Source: Closterium sp. NIES-65
Lineage: Eukaryota; Streptophyta; Zygnematophyceae; Desmidiales; Closteriaceae
Length of the DNA: 64,000 bases
NCBI GenBank assembly: GCA_948144175.1
Contig: CANXME010002105.1
Location: forward strand, 372,001 to 436,000
Reading direction: 5' to 3'
Shown: positions 52,301 through 61,200 of the stretch, piece after piece
How the letters are laid out: every line of letters begins with the position of its first letter
Numbering within the stretch: position 1 is the first letter of the stretch
Notes under the pieces: generated by a model
Told to the model about the DNA's origin: nothing
The model's input: only the letters and a program-made list of their open reading frames with translations
Databases searched by the model: none
Position numbers and translations under genes: made by a program

Positions 52301-53286
52301 ATGATTTCCAGACGCACACATTTTTGTGATGGGGATGGGAGCAACAGGTGAGGGGTTGGCAGTGGGGGAGTGAGCGCAGGCGAGGTGCCGGTGTGTTAGG
52401 CAGTGCGGGGTGGGATGGGCCCACAACAACACATCCGCGCTCTGCTACTCCTCCCATAGCCCCCAGTGCGCTACACTTTGACATGCCACGCGCCGCGCGG
52501 CACATGCCGTGGCGTGAGATGGCGAGCACACACGCACGCATGCATGGAGGGAGTGGTGCTGTGCTCACATGGCAACGGCGCGCCCCTGTGCGTCGCAGCG
52601 CAGGCCTGCCATGGTGTCGCAGTCCCTGCCGCGCACCCACGTCTTGCACGCCGCAGTGGTGTTCCACGCCAACGCCAGCTCCGCCACCACGCCACTGCCA
52701 TCCACCATGCCATCGCATGCCCATCGCATGCCCATCGCATGCCCATTTCATGCCCATCGCATGCCCATCGAATGCCCATCGAATGCCCATCGCATGCCCA
52801 TCGCATGCCCATCGAATGCCCATCGCATGCCCATCGAATGCCCATCGCATGCCCATCGAATGCCCATCGAATGCCCATCGCATGCCCATCGAATGCCCAT
52901 CGCATGCCCATCGAATGCCCATCGTATGCCTATCGCATGCCCATCGCATGCCCATGCCATGCCATTCCACGCCATGCCACGCACGCCATTCCATGCCATG
53001 CCACGCCATTCCATGCCATGCCATACTCGGCCGCAGTCGGTGAGAGCAATTACGTTAGCAAGGTGACAGGTGCACAGAATAGCACGGATGGGCCACGAAG
53101 CACGGCCGTCATCATCACAGCAGCAATTACACACCCGCGCCTGCTGCCCACCACGGCTTACTATCAGGATCCACCACGGGTACAGCCCATGCGAGGGGCA
53201 CGCAGCAGCGCGTCACCACCAGCGCCAACACCGCAGCACTCGCCGCCATGGCGACCCTTCCCATCATCGCCCGTAGGCGCATCGCG
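23361..53286 (-). CDS. Secreted LRR protein with at least 16 LRR exons, split by a giant transposon
   Basis: A probable start near 53286 gives a signal peptide (AMAASAAVLALVV, then PLAWAVPVVDP). The N-cap exon at 52569-52694 encodes AWNTTAACKTW, DCDTMAGLRCDAQG. LRR exons, in transcription order: 31130-31192, 30784-30855, 30462-30539, 29703-29774, 29268-29339, 28191-28259, 27872-27943, 27429-27500, 27089-27160, 26758-26829, 26101-26172, 25467-25538, 24816-24887, 24194-24265, 23776-23847, 23361-23432. All are phase 2; most are exactly 72 nt (others 63, 69, 78), each encoding one repeat (for example NLGRNNLTGSIPKTIGNLRD). The joint between signal-peptide and N-cap exons is unresolved because the phases I read do not match. 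A 21-kb transposon fills the intron between the N-cap and the first LRR. The C-terminal part is not visible. The gene is convergent with and similar in design to the plus-strand LRR gene. Its function is unknown. Confidence 0.8.
24981..25160. repeat. Six 30-bp tandem repeats in an LRR intron
   Basis: The unit GGAAATGCTGTGAAGGGCAC.. repeats at 24981, 25011, 25041, 25071, 25101 and 25131 with few changes. A related single unit (CTGCTGTGAAGGGCGCAG) sits next to the palindrome at 25.76 kb. Confidence 0.9.
25200..26290 (-). repeat. Tandem segmental duplication carrying an LRR exon
   Basis: The segment 25200-25640 and the segment from about 25835 to 26290 are diverged direct copies (offset 634 bp). 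Shared blocks include ACAAGGGCACAAGC, GTCCGTCTG.AGGGC, the intron CCCCTCTTCA.TCCCCTCCCAAGTA, and the 72-nt LRR exons at 25467-25538 and 26101-26172. This is a direct view of LRR number growing by exon duplication. Confidence 0.8.
25735..25825. repeat. 28-bp palindrome between direct repeats
   Basis: A perfect palindrome at 25758-25785 (core TTTTGAGTCGACTCAAAA) has copies of CTGCTGTGAAGGGCGCAG..TCTCTC on each side (about 25730 and 25792). Confidence 0.9.
27986..28043. repeat. Palindrome TTTGAGGCGCCTCAAA between 20-bp direct repeats
   Basis: GGGCGCAGGGTAGTC(G/A)TCGA occurs at 27986-28005 and 28024-28043. Between the copies lies a perfect 16-bp palindrome at 28008-28023, a variant of the TTTTGAGTCGACTCAAAA family. 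Confidence 0.9.
28277..28320. repeat. (AC)n microsatellite
   Basis: About 20 AC dinucleotides lie next to the LRR exon at 28191-28259, in the intron on its 5' side. Confidence 0.95.
28445..28893. repeat. 23-bp minisatellite, about 18 copies, nearly all with a CACGTG site
   Basis: The unit CCATGGCTATGCAAGCACACGTG repeats with almost no change in an intron of the minus-strand LRR gene. Nearly every copy holds CACGTG (G-box core) and CCATGG. All long ORFs reading through it (for example 28172-29239) are repeat artefacts. Confidence 0.95.
29888..30270. repeat. GGCAT pentanucleotide microsatellite with ATATGGCATGG interruptions
   Basis: Pure (GGCAT)n with a periodic higher-order unit (..CATGGCATATGGCATGG..) of about 60-80 bp. 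It is intronic in the minus-strand LRR gene. Confidence 0.95.
31212..31239 (+). repeat. Left terminal inverted repeat of the giant transposon
   Basis: It begins CATCACAAAAAT and pairs with 52304-52331. Twelve outer bases match perfectly, the next 16 imperfectly. It lies 20 bp from the splice acceptor of the first LRR exon of the interrupted gene (exon edge 31192). Confidence 0.75.
31240..32226. other. Left subterminal region of the giant transposon
   Basis: Near the end it has repeated CGAACGCTTTT and CAAATGCTT motifs (31285-31375), possible transposase-binding sites. From about 31690 it is a pyrimidine-rich degenerate repeat downstream of the acidic gene. No gene was seen. Confidence 0.5.
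32227..38707 (-). CDS. Large acidic, repeat-rich nuclear-type protein of unknown function (transposon accessory gene)
   Basis: I do not recognise this protein. Visible exons in transcription order: 38407-38707 (start MKGPEGAIVLAES), 38157-38291, 36254-38028, an unresolved stretch, 33909-34242, 33262-33419 and 32227-33096. The third exon holds five copies of a unit of about 36 residues (ARGGG.RNGGRAAAAKGGPS.., DADGGDEKDHAEPE), an acidic Ser/Glu block, basic KRK clusters and a short coiled coil (TVEQLMRELAQRDREIAALK). The two following exons look globular (FYPTLEQRLQVLYQV, GFKRAWTSWKNDRGFHLKRR; GNQRVSSWGNSRDGLPFANG). The last exon has HRNVRWIIKDHFTRHTPVY, then a very long Glu-rich tail broken by basic ERRKG..KHKRG blocks. 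Acidic and basic runs suggest a nuclear or chromatin role; this is inference. A decayed copy of its last-exon core lies at 63.5 kb. Confidence 0.6.
34260..36050. repeat. Complex tandem and segmental repeat array in the acidic gene
   Basis: Units of about 110-120 bp (CGCCGCATGACACCCACACC, then CAGCACCATGAACA.GGGCTCT and a GGGAGGGATGGGAGAGAG tract) recur about a dozen times. On top of this, a block at about 34455-35000 is duplicated at about 35190-35735 (offset about 733 bp). On the minus strand each unit reads a short hydrophobic peptide (PLFMVLVVVWVSCGG). I treat it as intronic, but repeated small exons cannot be excluded. Confidence 0.75.
37430..38010 (-). repeat. Coding tandem repeat of about 110 bp, five copies
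   Basis: It encodes the repeats of about 36 residues of the acidic gene. Copies keep the reading frame and differ mainly by small in-frame length changes (SGRQSQ versus SDSQ/SGSQ). Confidence 0.85.
38708..39110. other. Spacer between the acidic gene and the hAT-like gene
   Basis: This is the probable divergent promoter region of the minus-strand gene starting at 38707. No distinct motif is recognised. Confidence 0.4.
39115..41861 (+). CDS. hAT-superfamily transposase-like gene, N-terminal part unclear
   Basis: Clear exons are 40271-40638, about 40746-41306 and 41387-41861, with GT-AG junctions. The last exon has the hAT C-terminal dimerisation signature (RWPNLIMLWQALAVLPLSTV, ECERGFSRQNVIKS, CNAPLGELMQISLL), followed by an acidic tail ending at 41861. 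The first exon carries VDKVVRTVATLLGNSS and TVRWLSRGDAVARLCKVL, as in ZNF862-like domesticated and hAT proteins. A possible Cys/His zinc-binding exon is at 39115-39270 (MRYCIWVREG, CLACHTNLHKLARQESH). The middle of the RNase H fold, expected between 39.3 and 40.2 kb, is not recognised, so the gene may be truncated. It is either an accessory gene of the giant element or a separate hAT nested in it; no hAT ends were found. Confidence 0.65.
39671..39690. repeat. Perfect 20-bp palindrome ATCAGGGTAATTACCCTGAT
   Basis: This is immediately followed by a third half-copy (TTCAGGGTGATTACTGG). CAGGG..CCCTG resembles hAT terminal sequences, but no partner was seen right of the hAT-like gene. Confidence 0.8.
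41862..42640. other. Intergenic region after the hAT-like gene
   Basis: No gene is recognised. CATG..GGACTG/CAGGGAC phrases recur loosely (42240-42620), and nothing else stands out. Confidence 0.4.
42700..43370. repeat. Degenerate pyrimidine-rich tandem repeat
   Basis: Units of about 20-24 bp (CCTCATTCCCCCTTGCTTC/CTACC) are repeated about 28 times. The end of the Ulp1-like reading frame (43310-43370, minus) runs into it, so its C-terminus is built from repeat sequence. Confidence 0.9.
43310..44599 (-). CDS. Ulp1-fold (C48) protease-like protein with Tyr at the catalytic Cys position
   Basis: Five exons with agreeing phases: 44364-44599, 44115-44276, 43898-44023, 43716-43809 and 43310-43582 (about 297 codons; the first exon lies further upstream). 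Family features: ADRLRPGEWVSGIVIDWLGV at the fold's start, FDFTYVLVPINT, then SHWSLIVIERI with the catalytic His, CVLWHADSYG with the Asp, and IPVQANENDYGVFTMRVM where active enzymes have Gln, then DCGVF. Here the codon is TAT (Tyr) instead of a Cys codon, so a peptidase seems inactive unless this is a sequence error. Ulp1-like genes are known passengers of several DNA-transposon groups. It faces away from the KDZ transposase, with a shared upstream region at 44.6-45.5 kb. Confidence 0.8.
44600..45560. promoter_or_regulatory. Divergent upstream region of the Ulp1-like and KDZ genes
   Basis: This region holds the 5' ends of two genes pointing away from each other, so promoters are expected. 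I could not pinpoint a TATA box or start site. A minus-strand ORF at 44827-45207 might be a first exon of the Ulp1-like gene; its sequence is not recognised. Confidence 0.35.
45570..52051 (+). CDS. KDZ-superfamily (Plavaka-like) DNA transposase
   Basis: Exons: about 45570-46114, 46286-46414, 47187-47461, 47704-47998, 48438-48598, 49477-49737, 50323-50617, 51291-51458 and 51674-52051, with agreeing phases at the junctions checked. The core resembles Plavaka/KDZ transposases of fungi: VLAIILYSDQTNLS (probable first catalytic Asp), HPFVLSFGNTPEWARW, CSICMV, TPDIMHIIEAGL (second Asp), a block ending in YHTDATLERMEEV, and VHLVSHLPPTIRARG followed by EYSSNRYEQSHKT (probable Glu). The C-terminal exon has GANWYGRCLMLFHYV. 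The family cuts and pastes DNA. The N-terminus before 45.57 kb is unclear. No stop or frame change was noticed in the visible exons, so it may be intact. It is the element's likely mover. The KDZ assignment is from remembered family motifs; no search was run. Confidence 0.7.
46500..46960. repeat. Degenerate 25-35 bp repeat in a KDZ intron
   Basis: Phrases such as TTTGCTCGCTGATCTCCCGCCC recur through the third KDZ intron region. They resemble each other but have diverged. Confidence 0.75.
48620..49340. repeat. Purine-rich repeat in a KDZ intron
   Basis: GAGAGAGGG-, GGGGCAGAG- and GGAAGGAGGGGC-type units of about 30 bp fill the intron, with a run of about 18 G near 49050. Confidence 0.8.
49790..50170. 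repeat. GGGACGAGGGAGGGAAAGA repeat in a KDZ intron
   Basis: Near-perfect 19-20 bp units lie at 49905-49990 within a longer purine-rich stretch, with a G run near 50130. Confidence 0.85.
52052..52303. other. Right subterminal region of the giant transposon
   Basis: AT-rich sequence follows the KDZ stop codon. AAACGATT/AAATGATT motifs (52225-52268) could be subterminal binding sites. Confidence 0.5.
52304..52331 (-). repeat. Right terminal inverted repeat of the giant transposon
   Basis: It ends ATTTTTGTGATG and pairs with 31212-31239. A run of A (52284-52294) lies just inside. The flanking host sequence GGGATGGGAGCAACAGG is intron of the minus-strand LRR gene. Confidence 0.75.
52704..53030. 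repeat. 12-bp repeat CATCG(C/A)ATGCCC and CATGCCA derivatives
   Basis: About 20 copies of a 12-bp unit in two variants (CATCGCATGCCC and CATCGAATGCCC) grade into CCATGCCATTCCA repeats. It lies in the intron between the N-cap and signal-peptide exons. ORFs on both strands here are repeat artefacts. Confidence 0.95.
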
Positions 53287-53289
53287 TGC

Positions 53290-54940
53290 GACGTGCGCAA
53301 CGCGACGTGCGTGTGCGAGGACACGTGGGCGGAGGGGATCGGCGGCCCATGCGCATGCTGTGCAGGGCGGGAGACCGCCGCGTTGCGCGGCCTCCCCCAA
53401 CGAGACGTTGCTACCATCTACTCGGTTCGTGGAAGTTCGAGGCCCTACGAGATGAAAACTGGTACTTCCAAGCGAGCGCGTGACCGCGGCACCACACAAC
53501 GTTTGACGTTTGGGGGGTCGATTTGCAAACATGCAACGGAAGGATACCTTCGTCGTTCCTACTTGTGCATCCATCGTGACTTGCACCTGACAGCTCTCCA
53601 TGGGGAGAATTTGCTTGGGAAAGGTCATTCACCGTGCCTCGCTGGCTAGTCGTTGGGGGTTGCCTGTCAGCGCAGCGATACAGCGAGAGGTCACGGCGGC
53701 CTGCAGTGACCAGATCATTTCTCCCTCCGCACGACCCTAGATTTTCTGGCACCGTATGGACCTGGTTTGACTTGCTGGTTGCTGGGGAGGTGCAACAAAT
53801 CAAGCCTCTACGGACAAGTTGGGTAACAGTTGAGCACCACGGCGATTTTTCAGTGGTGTGGTGTCATATCGCCAGCCAACCACAACGAAACAGCAGTGCA
53901 CGGCCAACAGAACGATGTCTTGCTGGCCCCGTTCGCCACGCCCAACGAACGATGGCATGAGGTGAGGTGAGTGGGGGGATCTCTCATATCCAACCTGCAC
54001 CTGCAACGCATGGGTGGTAACGTGCGAAGAAACGGTTGGTCTTGTACGCGTCGTTGAGGCGCGCACTAAGGAATCCCGGAGAAAAAAAAAACATAAAATT
54101 GTTTCCGAAATCGACCCGCCCTAAGGGCGGAGTCAGGTTATACAATTCTCACGCGTTTGCAGTTCTTGTTTTGTGGTTCAGGACGGTCCAGCACGGCGAG
54201 AAGCGGTTCCCGCCTCGTACCGCTCTGCACCGTGTTGAAACAAAGTGGAACGCAGTAGGCATATAGAAGGTTGTACAACGTGACTGCGCCCTAAGCACTT
54301 GCTACTACTACTAGTTGAACTCGTGTGTATTCAGTTACGCGCCTGCCTTAAAACCAGGGTCTCATGTAAATCGACCGTTTTGCAGTTGATGGCAAACCCC
54401 CGTCCCGGGTTGGCGGACGAAATTGCAGGTTGGGTTGGGGGGGTGAAGATTTTCGCACACAAGCCACATTTCGTCTGCACGACCAAACAACCTCGCGAAC
54501 GTCGTACTGTCCAACACATGCGACCCGCCTTTCGCACACACATCAAACAACACGCCTAGCACAACTCACCCAGCCAGAGTCACAAAACCAGAGCCTGCAG
54601 CGCCGTACGCAATTCACCAACCTCCACGACCTGTGTCGGCACATGACTTGGCGGAGGTGTGCTCACAATAGAGCTGCGCCGTAGTAACGACGGAAGGCGA
54701 GCGCGGGACACTTGCTACACCCCATTTCGGCCTCGGCTAAAGGATCCCATCTTACGAGAACGCGACGGTAAGATTTAGTGAAGCGGAAAACGTGCGTTGC
54801 CAACAAATCCCACGAACGTAACACCTTCGGTGAACGACGCGTAGGACCAAGGACTGACTCGAGTTGACGCTCACAGGCCGAGGCAAGGCGTGCAACACGA
54901 GTAGCGCGCTGACACACACAAACCATTTGAGGTTCCACGC
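53290..54940. other. 5' flank of the minus-strand LRR gene, no gene recognised
   Basis: Its left part should contain the promoter of the minus-strand LRR gene. Several ORFs up to about 160 codons occur, but none shows a known domain, splice pattern or signal peptide. Confidence 0.45.
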
Positions 54941-55264
54941 TCCCCCCCTTCCCGTCGCCCACACTCCCACTTCCCGTCGCCCACGCTCCCTCTAGTCCCG
55001 TCGCCCACGCTCCCCCCCTTCCCGTCGCCACCGCTCCCTCACTTCCCTCGCCCACGCCCCCCCCCCCCTGCGTCGCCCACGCTCCCCCTTCCCGTCGCCC
55101 ACACTCACCCCTCCCGTCGCCCACGCTCCCTCTATTCCCGTCGCCCACGCTCCCCCCCTTCCCGCCGCCAACTCTCTCTCACTCCCCTCGCCCACGCCCC
55201 CACCCTTGCCCTCGCCCACGCTCCCCCTCCCCGTCGCCCACGCTCCGTCCCTTCCCGTCGCCTA
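54940..55264. repeat. Minisatellite CCCGTCGCCCACGCTCCC, left of the Copia element
   Basis: Units of about 18-25 bp are repeated about 15 times. The array continues at 62718, right of the Copia element, so the element inserted into it. Confidence 0.9.
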
Positions 55265-58200
55265 TGTCAGATTTATATGACATATTTGCTGTAGGCTATA
55301 GTGGGGTAGCACATATGGGGTACAGGGTGTCTAGGTTTGTATTTGTACCCAATCTTTCCTTAGTCATTTCATTCCTGTTTTCCTTTATTCACATGGTATA
55401 GAGCGGGTCCTGCCTTAGGACCGTTTTTTTAGGGCCCACCGAAGCGCGCCCCGAGGCGCGCCTTTTTTTTAGCGACCCCTCGGGTCGCCTTTTCCCTCGC
55501 GGCCCCGCTGTCCCTCAGACGCGGCCCCGCCACCTCTCCTGATCGCGGCCCCGCCGCCTGCTTGATCGCGGCCCCGCCGCCTCTCCTGACGCGGCCCCGC
55601 CGCCTCCCCTGACGCGGCCCCGCCGCCTCCCCTGACGCGGCCCCGCCGCCTCCCCTGACGCGGCCCCGCCTCTACTGCCGCGGCCCCGCCGCCGCCTCTG
55701 ACGCGGCCCTGCCGGCCCGCCGCTGCACCCTACGGCCCGCCGCTGCACCCTACGGCCCGCCGCCTCACCTGACGGCCCCGCCGCTGCTCCTGCCGGCCCG
55801 CCGCTGCTCCTGCCGGCACTCCGCTGCACCTGCCGGCCCGCCGCTGCACCTACCGGCCCGCCGCTGCACCCAACGGCCCGCCGCTTTGCCTGACGGCCCC
55901 GCCGCTGCACCTGCCGGCCCGCCGCTGCACCCTACGGCCCGCCGCTGCACCCTACGGCCCGCCGCCTCTCTTGACGGCCCCGCCGCTGCTCCTGCCGGCC
56001 CGCCGCTGCGCCTGCCGGCCCGCCGCTGCACCCAGCGGCCCGCCGCTTCACCTGCCGGCCCGCCGCTGCACCTGCCGGCCCGCCGCTGCACCTGCCGGCC
56101 CGCCGCTGCACCTGCCGGCCCGCCACTGCACCGGTCGACCCGCCGCTGCACCTGACGGCCCCGCCCCTGCATCTCCCGGCCGAGCCGCCCCAACAGCCGA
56201 ACCGCCCGGGAGCCGAGCCGCCCAACGCCGAGCCGCCCGGGAGCCGAGTCGCCCTGCACCCGAGCCGCCCAGCCGCCGAGCCGCCCGGGAGCCGAGCCGC
56301 CCTACACCCGAGCCGCCCAGCCACCGAGCCGCCCGGGAGCCGAGCCGCTGTGCACCCGAGCCGCCCGGTCGCTGAGCCGCCTTTCTGCAGAGCTACACAA
56401 CCTGCCCTGCCTGGTGAGCACAGTCCCACTGACACTGCGAGCTCTTTCCCTACTGCTTGCACTGCGTCGCTGTCGTCGCCATGGCTACCCCTAGTGTCCT
56501 AGCTTTCGACGCTGAGGGTCGCGCCATTGATTTTGAGGTCTGGTTAGACGACCTGCAGCTGTTCTTACAGTGCGACAGGGCTGACGACCTTTCTCTCTTT
56601 GACCTCACCTGTGGCGCCTCTCCTGCTCCTGCTGCTGTTGCTGATCCCTCTGTCCGCTCTCAGTGGGCCACCCGCGATGCTGCTGCACGTCTTGCTGTGC
56701 GTCGCCACCTCCCTACCTCTGAGTGTGCGCACTTTAGCCAGTACAAGAGTGCTAAGACCTTGTACGACGCTGTAGTTGCGCGCTACTCCTCCCCTGCCAC
56801 TGCTGCACTGAGCCGTCTCATGCTTCCCTACCTCTTTCCTGACCTCTCTGCCTTTCCCACTGTTGCTGACCTCATTACGCACCTCCGCACTAGTGACACT
56901 CGCTACCGCGCCGCCCTTCCTGCTGAGTTCTGCGCTAAGAACCCCCCCCCCCATGTACATCGCTCTCTACTACGTAGTCGCGCGCCTCCCTGACTCCCTT
57001 CGCGTCGTCAGGGACCACTTTCTCGCTGTCTGTCCCACCACCCTCACCGTCGACCTCCTCGAGAAGGCCCTCCTCGCAGCGGAGAAGAGCATAGTCGCTG
57101 TAGGTGCTTCTCGTGGTGACCCTCGCACCCCCATCTTTGAGGGGTGCTCTCCTTCCCCCTTGCTGCCCTCTGTTGCCTCTGCTGCTGCTGCTGCCGACCT
57201 GCTTGGTCTTGAGTCGGTCGGCGCGGCGTCTACCCCTAGTGGGAGACGTCGCTCTAGCAAGGGCAAGGGGGGCAAGGGCGCGGGTGGAGCTGGAGGGGGC
57301 GGTGGCGGTGGCGGCGGTGGCGGCGGAGGGAGTGGGGGTGGTGGCGGGACTAGTGGCGGGGGTGGTGGTGGTGGTGGTGGCAACAGCAGCGGAGACGGTG
57401 GTGGTGGTGCCAGCGGTGGTGGTGGAGGCAGCGGCGGAGGTGGAGGCGGCGGAGGTGGAGGCGGTGGAGGCGGCAGCGGAGGAGGCGGTGGTGGTGGAGG
57501 AGGTGGAGCTGGTCGGGGTGGTACCCAGCAGCGTAGCGGCGGTGGTGGTGGCCAGCGCTCGCAGCGGCAGCAGCAGCAGCGCTCGCGGGACATCCCTCCG
57601 CCTCAGCAGCTTCGTGAGTGGTACGCTGGGCGTCAGAGGGGTGGGGGTACTGGTCCCTGCACCTACGTTCTTCGTTCCGGCGACCGCGCGGGTGAGCAGT
57701 GTGGGGGTGCCCACGCCACCCAGCGCTGCTTTGGCCGCCTGACGGACGCTTGGCGTCGGCAGTTCCCTGGGGCTAGTGAGATCCCTCGCTGGGATGAGCT
57801 TCTTAGGGCTGGTGTAGCGATCTTTGATCTTGATTTTGATGCTATCCTTGCTGCTATGTATGTTGTGGATTATAGTGAGGAGAATGAGGGTTACCGGTGT
57901 TTCCGGCCCGACCCGGGCATTGGTACTGCTGTGCTAGGTGCTTGTGAGGCTGCTGCTCTAGGTGCCAGTGCGTCTGTGCTCTCAGGTACTGGTGAGACTG
58001 CGCTCTCAGGTACTGCGTCGTCCTCGTCCTCCCTCACTTTCACACTTGACTCCGGGGCTTCTCGCTCCTTCTTTCGGGACCGCACTACCCTTACGCCGCT
58101 CGGCCGGCCGGTTGCGGTCTCCCTTGCTGACCCCTCTGGGGGTCCTGTCCTGTCTCACTTCTCCACTGTCCTCCCGTGTCCGGCTGCCCCTTCGGGCACC

Positions 58201-61200
58201 CTGTCTGGTCTGTACCTTCCCTCGTTCTCTACGAACTTGGTGAGTGGAGCGGACCTGCAGGATGTGGGGGTTCACCAGTTCACTCCTGCGAGTCAGCGGG
58301 TGACCCACTGCACGGAGGCACGCACAGGCCGACACCTGGCCACGTTCTCGCGTCGGCCTGGGTCGAGTCTCTACACCCTGACAGTTGAGTCTCCTCCTGT
58401 CCCTGCGTCTGGTCAGGTGGCTGCGTCAGGTCAGGTGCTTGCTGCTGCGTCCCGGTCAGGTCCTGAGTCTGCCCCCTGTTCTTGTCGCCTCCTGTCTCAC
58501 GAGACTCTCCTGTGGCACCACCGTCTTGGCCACCCCTCCTTGCCCCGTCTTCGGAGCATGGCTTCCCGTGTCCTTGTCTCTGGTCTTCCCCAGTCTCTCC
58601 CTCCTCTCCCCTCCGGGCCAGGACCTTCCTGTGTCCCCTGTGTCGAGGGTCGCCTCCGAGCTACTCCTCACTCCTCCCACTTCCCCCCGACAGAGGCTCC
58701 CCTGCAGACGCTTCACATGGATGTGTGGGGCCCAGCCCCCGTCCGTGGGCAGGGTCACGAGCGCTACTTCCTGTTGGTGGTTGACGACTACTCGCGTTAC
58801 ACCACAGTCCTCCCCTTGCGCAGCAAGGGTGCGGTCACTGAGGTGCTGATCGACTGGATCCGCGAGGCTCGTCTCCAGCTCAGGAAGAGCTTCGACTCGG
58901 ACTTTCCCTGTTCTGCGTCTGCACTCGGACAGAGGCGGAGAGTTCTCTTCTCGCCTTCTGCGAGACTACTGTCGTGCACGGGGGATCCGCCAGACCTTCA
59001 CGCTTCCGGACTCTCCACAGCAAAATGGGATTGCTGAGCGCCGCATTGGCATGGTCATGGATGTCGCTCGTACGTCCATGATGCATGCGGCTGCCCCCCA
59101 TTTTCTGTGGCCGTTTGCGGTGAGGTACGCGGCGCATCAGCTCAACCTTCACCCCCGGGTCTCTCGGCCTGCGATGTCCCCAGCCTTGCTGTGGACGGGG
59201 AAGGTTGGCGATGCGTCTGTGTTCCGTGTCTGGGGATCTCGGGCGTTTGTCCGCGACTTGTCTGCGGACAAGCTGTCCCCTCGTGCTGCTCCCTGTGTCT
59301 TCCTTGGCTTCCCCACTGACGCCCCAGGGTGGCAGTTTTACCACCCCTCCTCTCGTCGTGTTCTGTCCTCCCAGGACGTCACGTTCGACGAGTCAGTCCC
59401 CTTCTACCGTCTCTTCCCCTACCGCACTCCTTCCCTCCCCCCTCCCCCGGACTTCCTTGTGCCGGTTCCCTCCCCGGTAGACCCCCTCCCCCCTCAGGTT
59501 CCTGCCCCCTCAGGTGTGTCCCAGGTAGACGCCGTTGACCCGGTCGAGGTTACTGGTGACTCTGGTGCTGCTGCGGGTGCTGAGCCTGGGGGTGCTGACT
59601 CTAGAGGTGCTGTGCGCGGGGGTGCTGAGCCTGGGGGTGCTACTGCTGGGGGTGCTGGGCCTGAGGGTGCTACTGCGGAGGGTGCGGAGCCTGGGGGTGC
59701 TGAGCCGGGGGGTGCTGTGCCTGGAGATGCTGGGTCGGGAGCTGCTGAGCCTGGGGGTGCTGAGCTGGGAGCTGCTGAGCCTGGGGGTGCTGCGTCTGGA
59801 GCTGCTGAGCCTGGGGTTTCTCCTGCTGCTGCGTCTCGCCGGGAGCCCCTCTCTCCACAGGAGCTACGCGAGTGGTTCGCTCGCCGCTGGAGGCGTGCTG
59901 CTGAGTCTGGAGGTGCTGCTGGAGCTGGAGCTGGAGCTTCTTCGACCGTCGAGGGTGCGGGTGCTGCCGGTCCCGGAGCTGCTGGACCTGCGGGTCCTCC
60001 TGGAGCTGGACCTGCTGAGGGCGTTGGTGCTGAGTCTACTGCTGTTGGTCCTACCGCTGGAGGTGTGGGTGGCGCTGGTGCTGTCGCTGAGGGTGGTGGT
60101 GCTGTCCCTGCTGAGTCTGGAGCTGCCGCGCGGCCTCGACCGTACTTCGTTCCGCTCCTGCAGCAGGTTCTTGGTCTTTCTTCTCCAGTAGAGGGTCCAC
60201 CGCCTGTCCAGTCGCAGTCCCTGCTGGAGCCTTCCTCTCCACTGCCTGCTCCCTCTCCTTACACTGGTCCTACTGGAGGTCTTGCTGAGCGTCGTGAGCC
60301 TGCGTCTCGTCCCGCGTCGCCTGTTCGTGCTGCTCGCGCTAGTGGTCGCAGTTCGCGTCAGCGTCCTCCTCCTGTCCCTGGCACGCACCAGATGTCTTTG
60401 CGTCCGTCCACTGCTCCTCTGCGTGCCCCTTTGCCTTCTCCTCCTGAGTCCTCTCTTCCTGCGCTTGCCGACCCTGAGTCGGACTCTCTTCGTGCTGCCA
60501 GTCCTACTGTCACGCGTCTCCTTGCTACTGTCGTCACTGACCCCTCGTTTGAGTCCACTACTGCGTCTGCCCTTGTCGCTGAGCTCGTCGACTTTGCTGC
60601 TCGCTGTCGTCTCGACTACGCTGCTAGTCTTGTTGCTGAGTCTGCGTCTGTCTGTCCTCCGTCCGTCGGGGGTGAGTGTGCTCTTGGCACGGACGTCCTA
60701 GAGGACAGGCAGGAGGAGTTACAGTGTCTAGCGGCTGCTTCACCTCATCTCGCGTCTGTACTGCTTGCCCCTGAGGGAGACCCGGATGCACTAGACATCC
60801 CGACTCCGCGTTCTTACGCGGAGGCCGTAGAGGGTCCCTACTCCTCTCAGTGGCAGGCAGCTATGGATGCAGAGATGGCTTCCTGGAAGTCCACAGGCAC
60901 CTACGTTGACGCGGTTCCCCCTCCTGGGGCGAACATCGTCAGTGGCATGTGGATCTTCAGGGTGAAGCGGCCGCCGGGCTCTCCACCTGTCTTCAAGGCA
61001 CGGTACGTTGCTCGTGGCTTCAGTCAGCGGCAGGGAGTTGACTACTTTTAGACCTTCTCTCCCACCCCGAAGATGACTACTCTTCGGGTGCTGCTGCACA
61101 TAGCCGCTCAGCGCGACTACGAGCTTCACTCTCTCGACTTCAGCACTGCGTTCTTGCAGGGTAGCCTGCACGAGGAGATCTGGCTTCGCCGTCCACCTGG

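Larger units (their letters stand above)
31212..52331. mobile_element. Giant (about 21 kb) KDZ/Plavaka-like DNA transposon with accessory genes
   Basis: The left end (31212) reads CATCACAAAAATCCTGCATC and the reverse complement of the right end (52331) reads CATCACAAAAATGTGTGCGT. After these 12 identical bases the match weakens but continues (..TC.GGAAA). Both ends sit inside one intron of the minus-strand LRR gene: the N-cap exon lies to the right and the first LRR exon 20 bp to the left. This independently fixes the boundaries. No clear target duplication was found. The left subterminal 200 bp has repeated CGAACGCTTTT/CAAATGCTTT motifs. Inside are the KDZ transposase (plus), a Ulp1-like gene (minus), a large acidic gene (minus) and a hAT-like gene (plus). 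It looks largely whole. Confidence 0.75.

Noticed and set aside
31212-52331. An 8-bp target duplication for the giant element
   Set aside because: Flanks compared in several registers (..GCACGCACGG and GGGATGGG..) share no direct repeat, so none is claimed.
52185-53134. ORFs of MPIACPSHAHR or MGMRWAFDGHA repeats
   Set aside because: Frames of the 12-bp CATCG.ATGCCC repeat in the intron between N-cap and signal-peptide exons.
54663-55148. 161-codon minus-strand ORF
   Set aside because: Half is the CGCCCACGCTCCC minisatellite; the remainder has no recognisable domain or splice sites.
57104-57742. Additional Val/Ala- and Thr-rich ORFs over the Gly-rich gag stretch of the Copia element
   Set aside because: Alternative frames of a GGT/GGC repeat, not separate genes.
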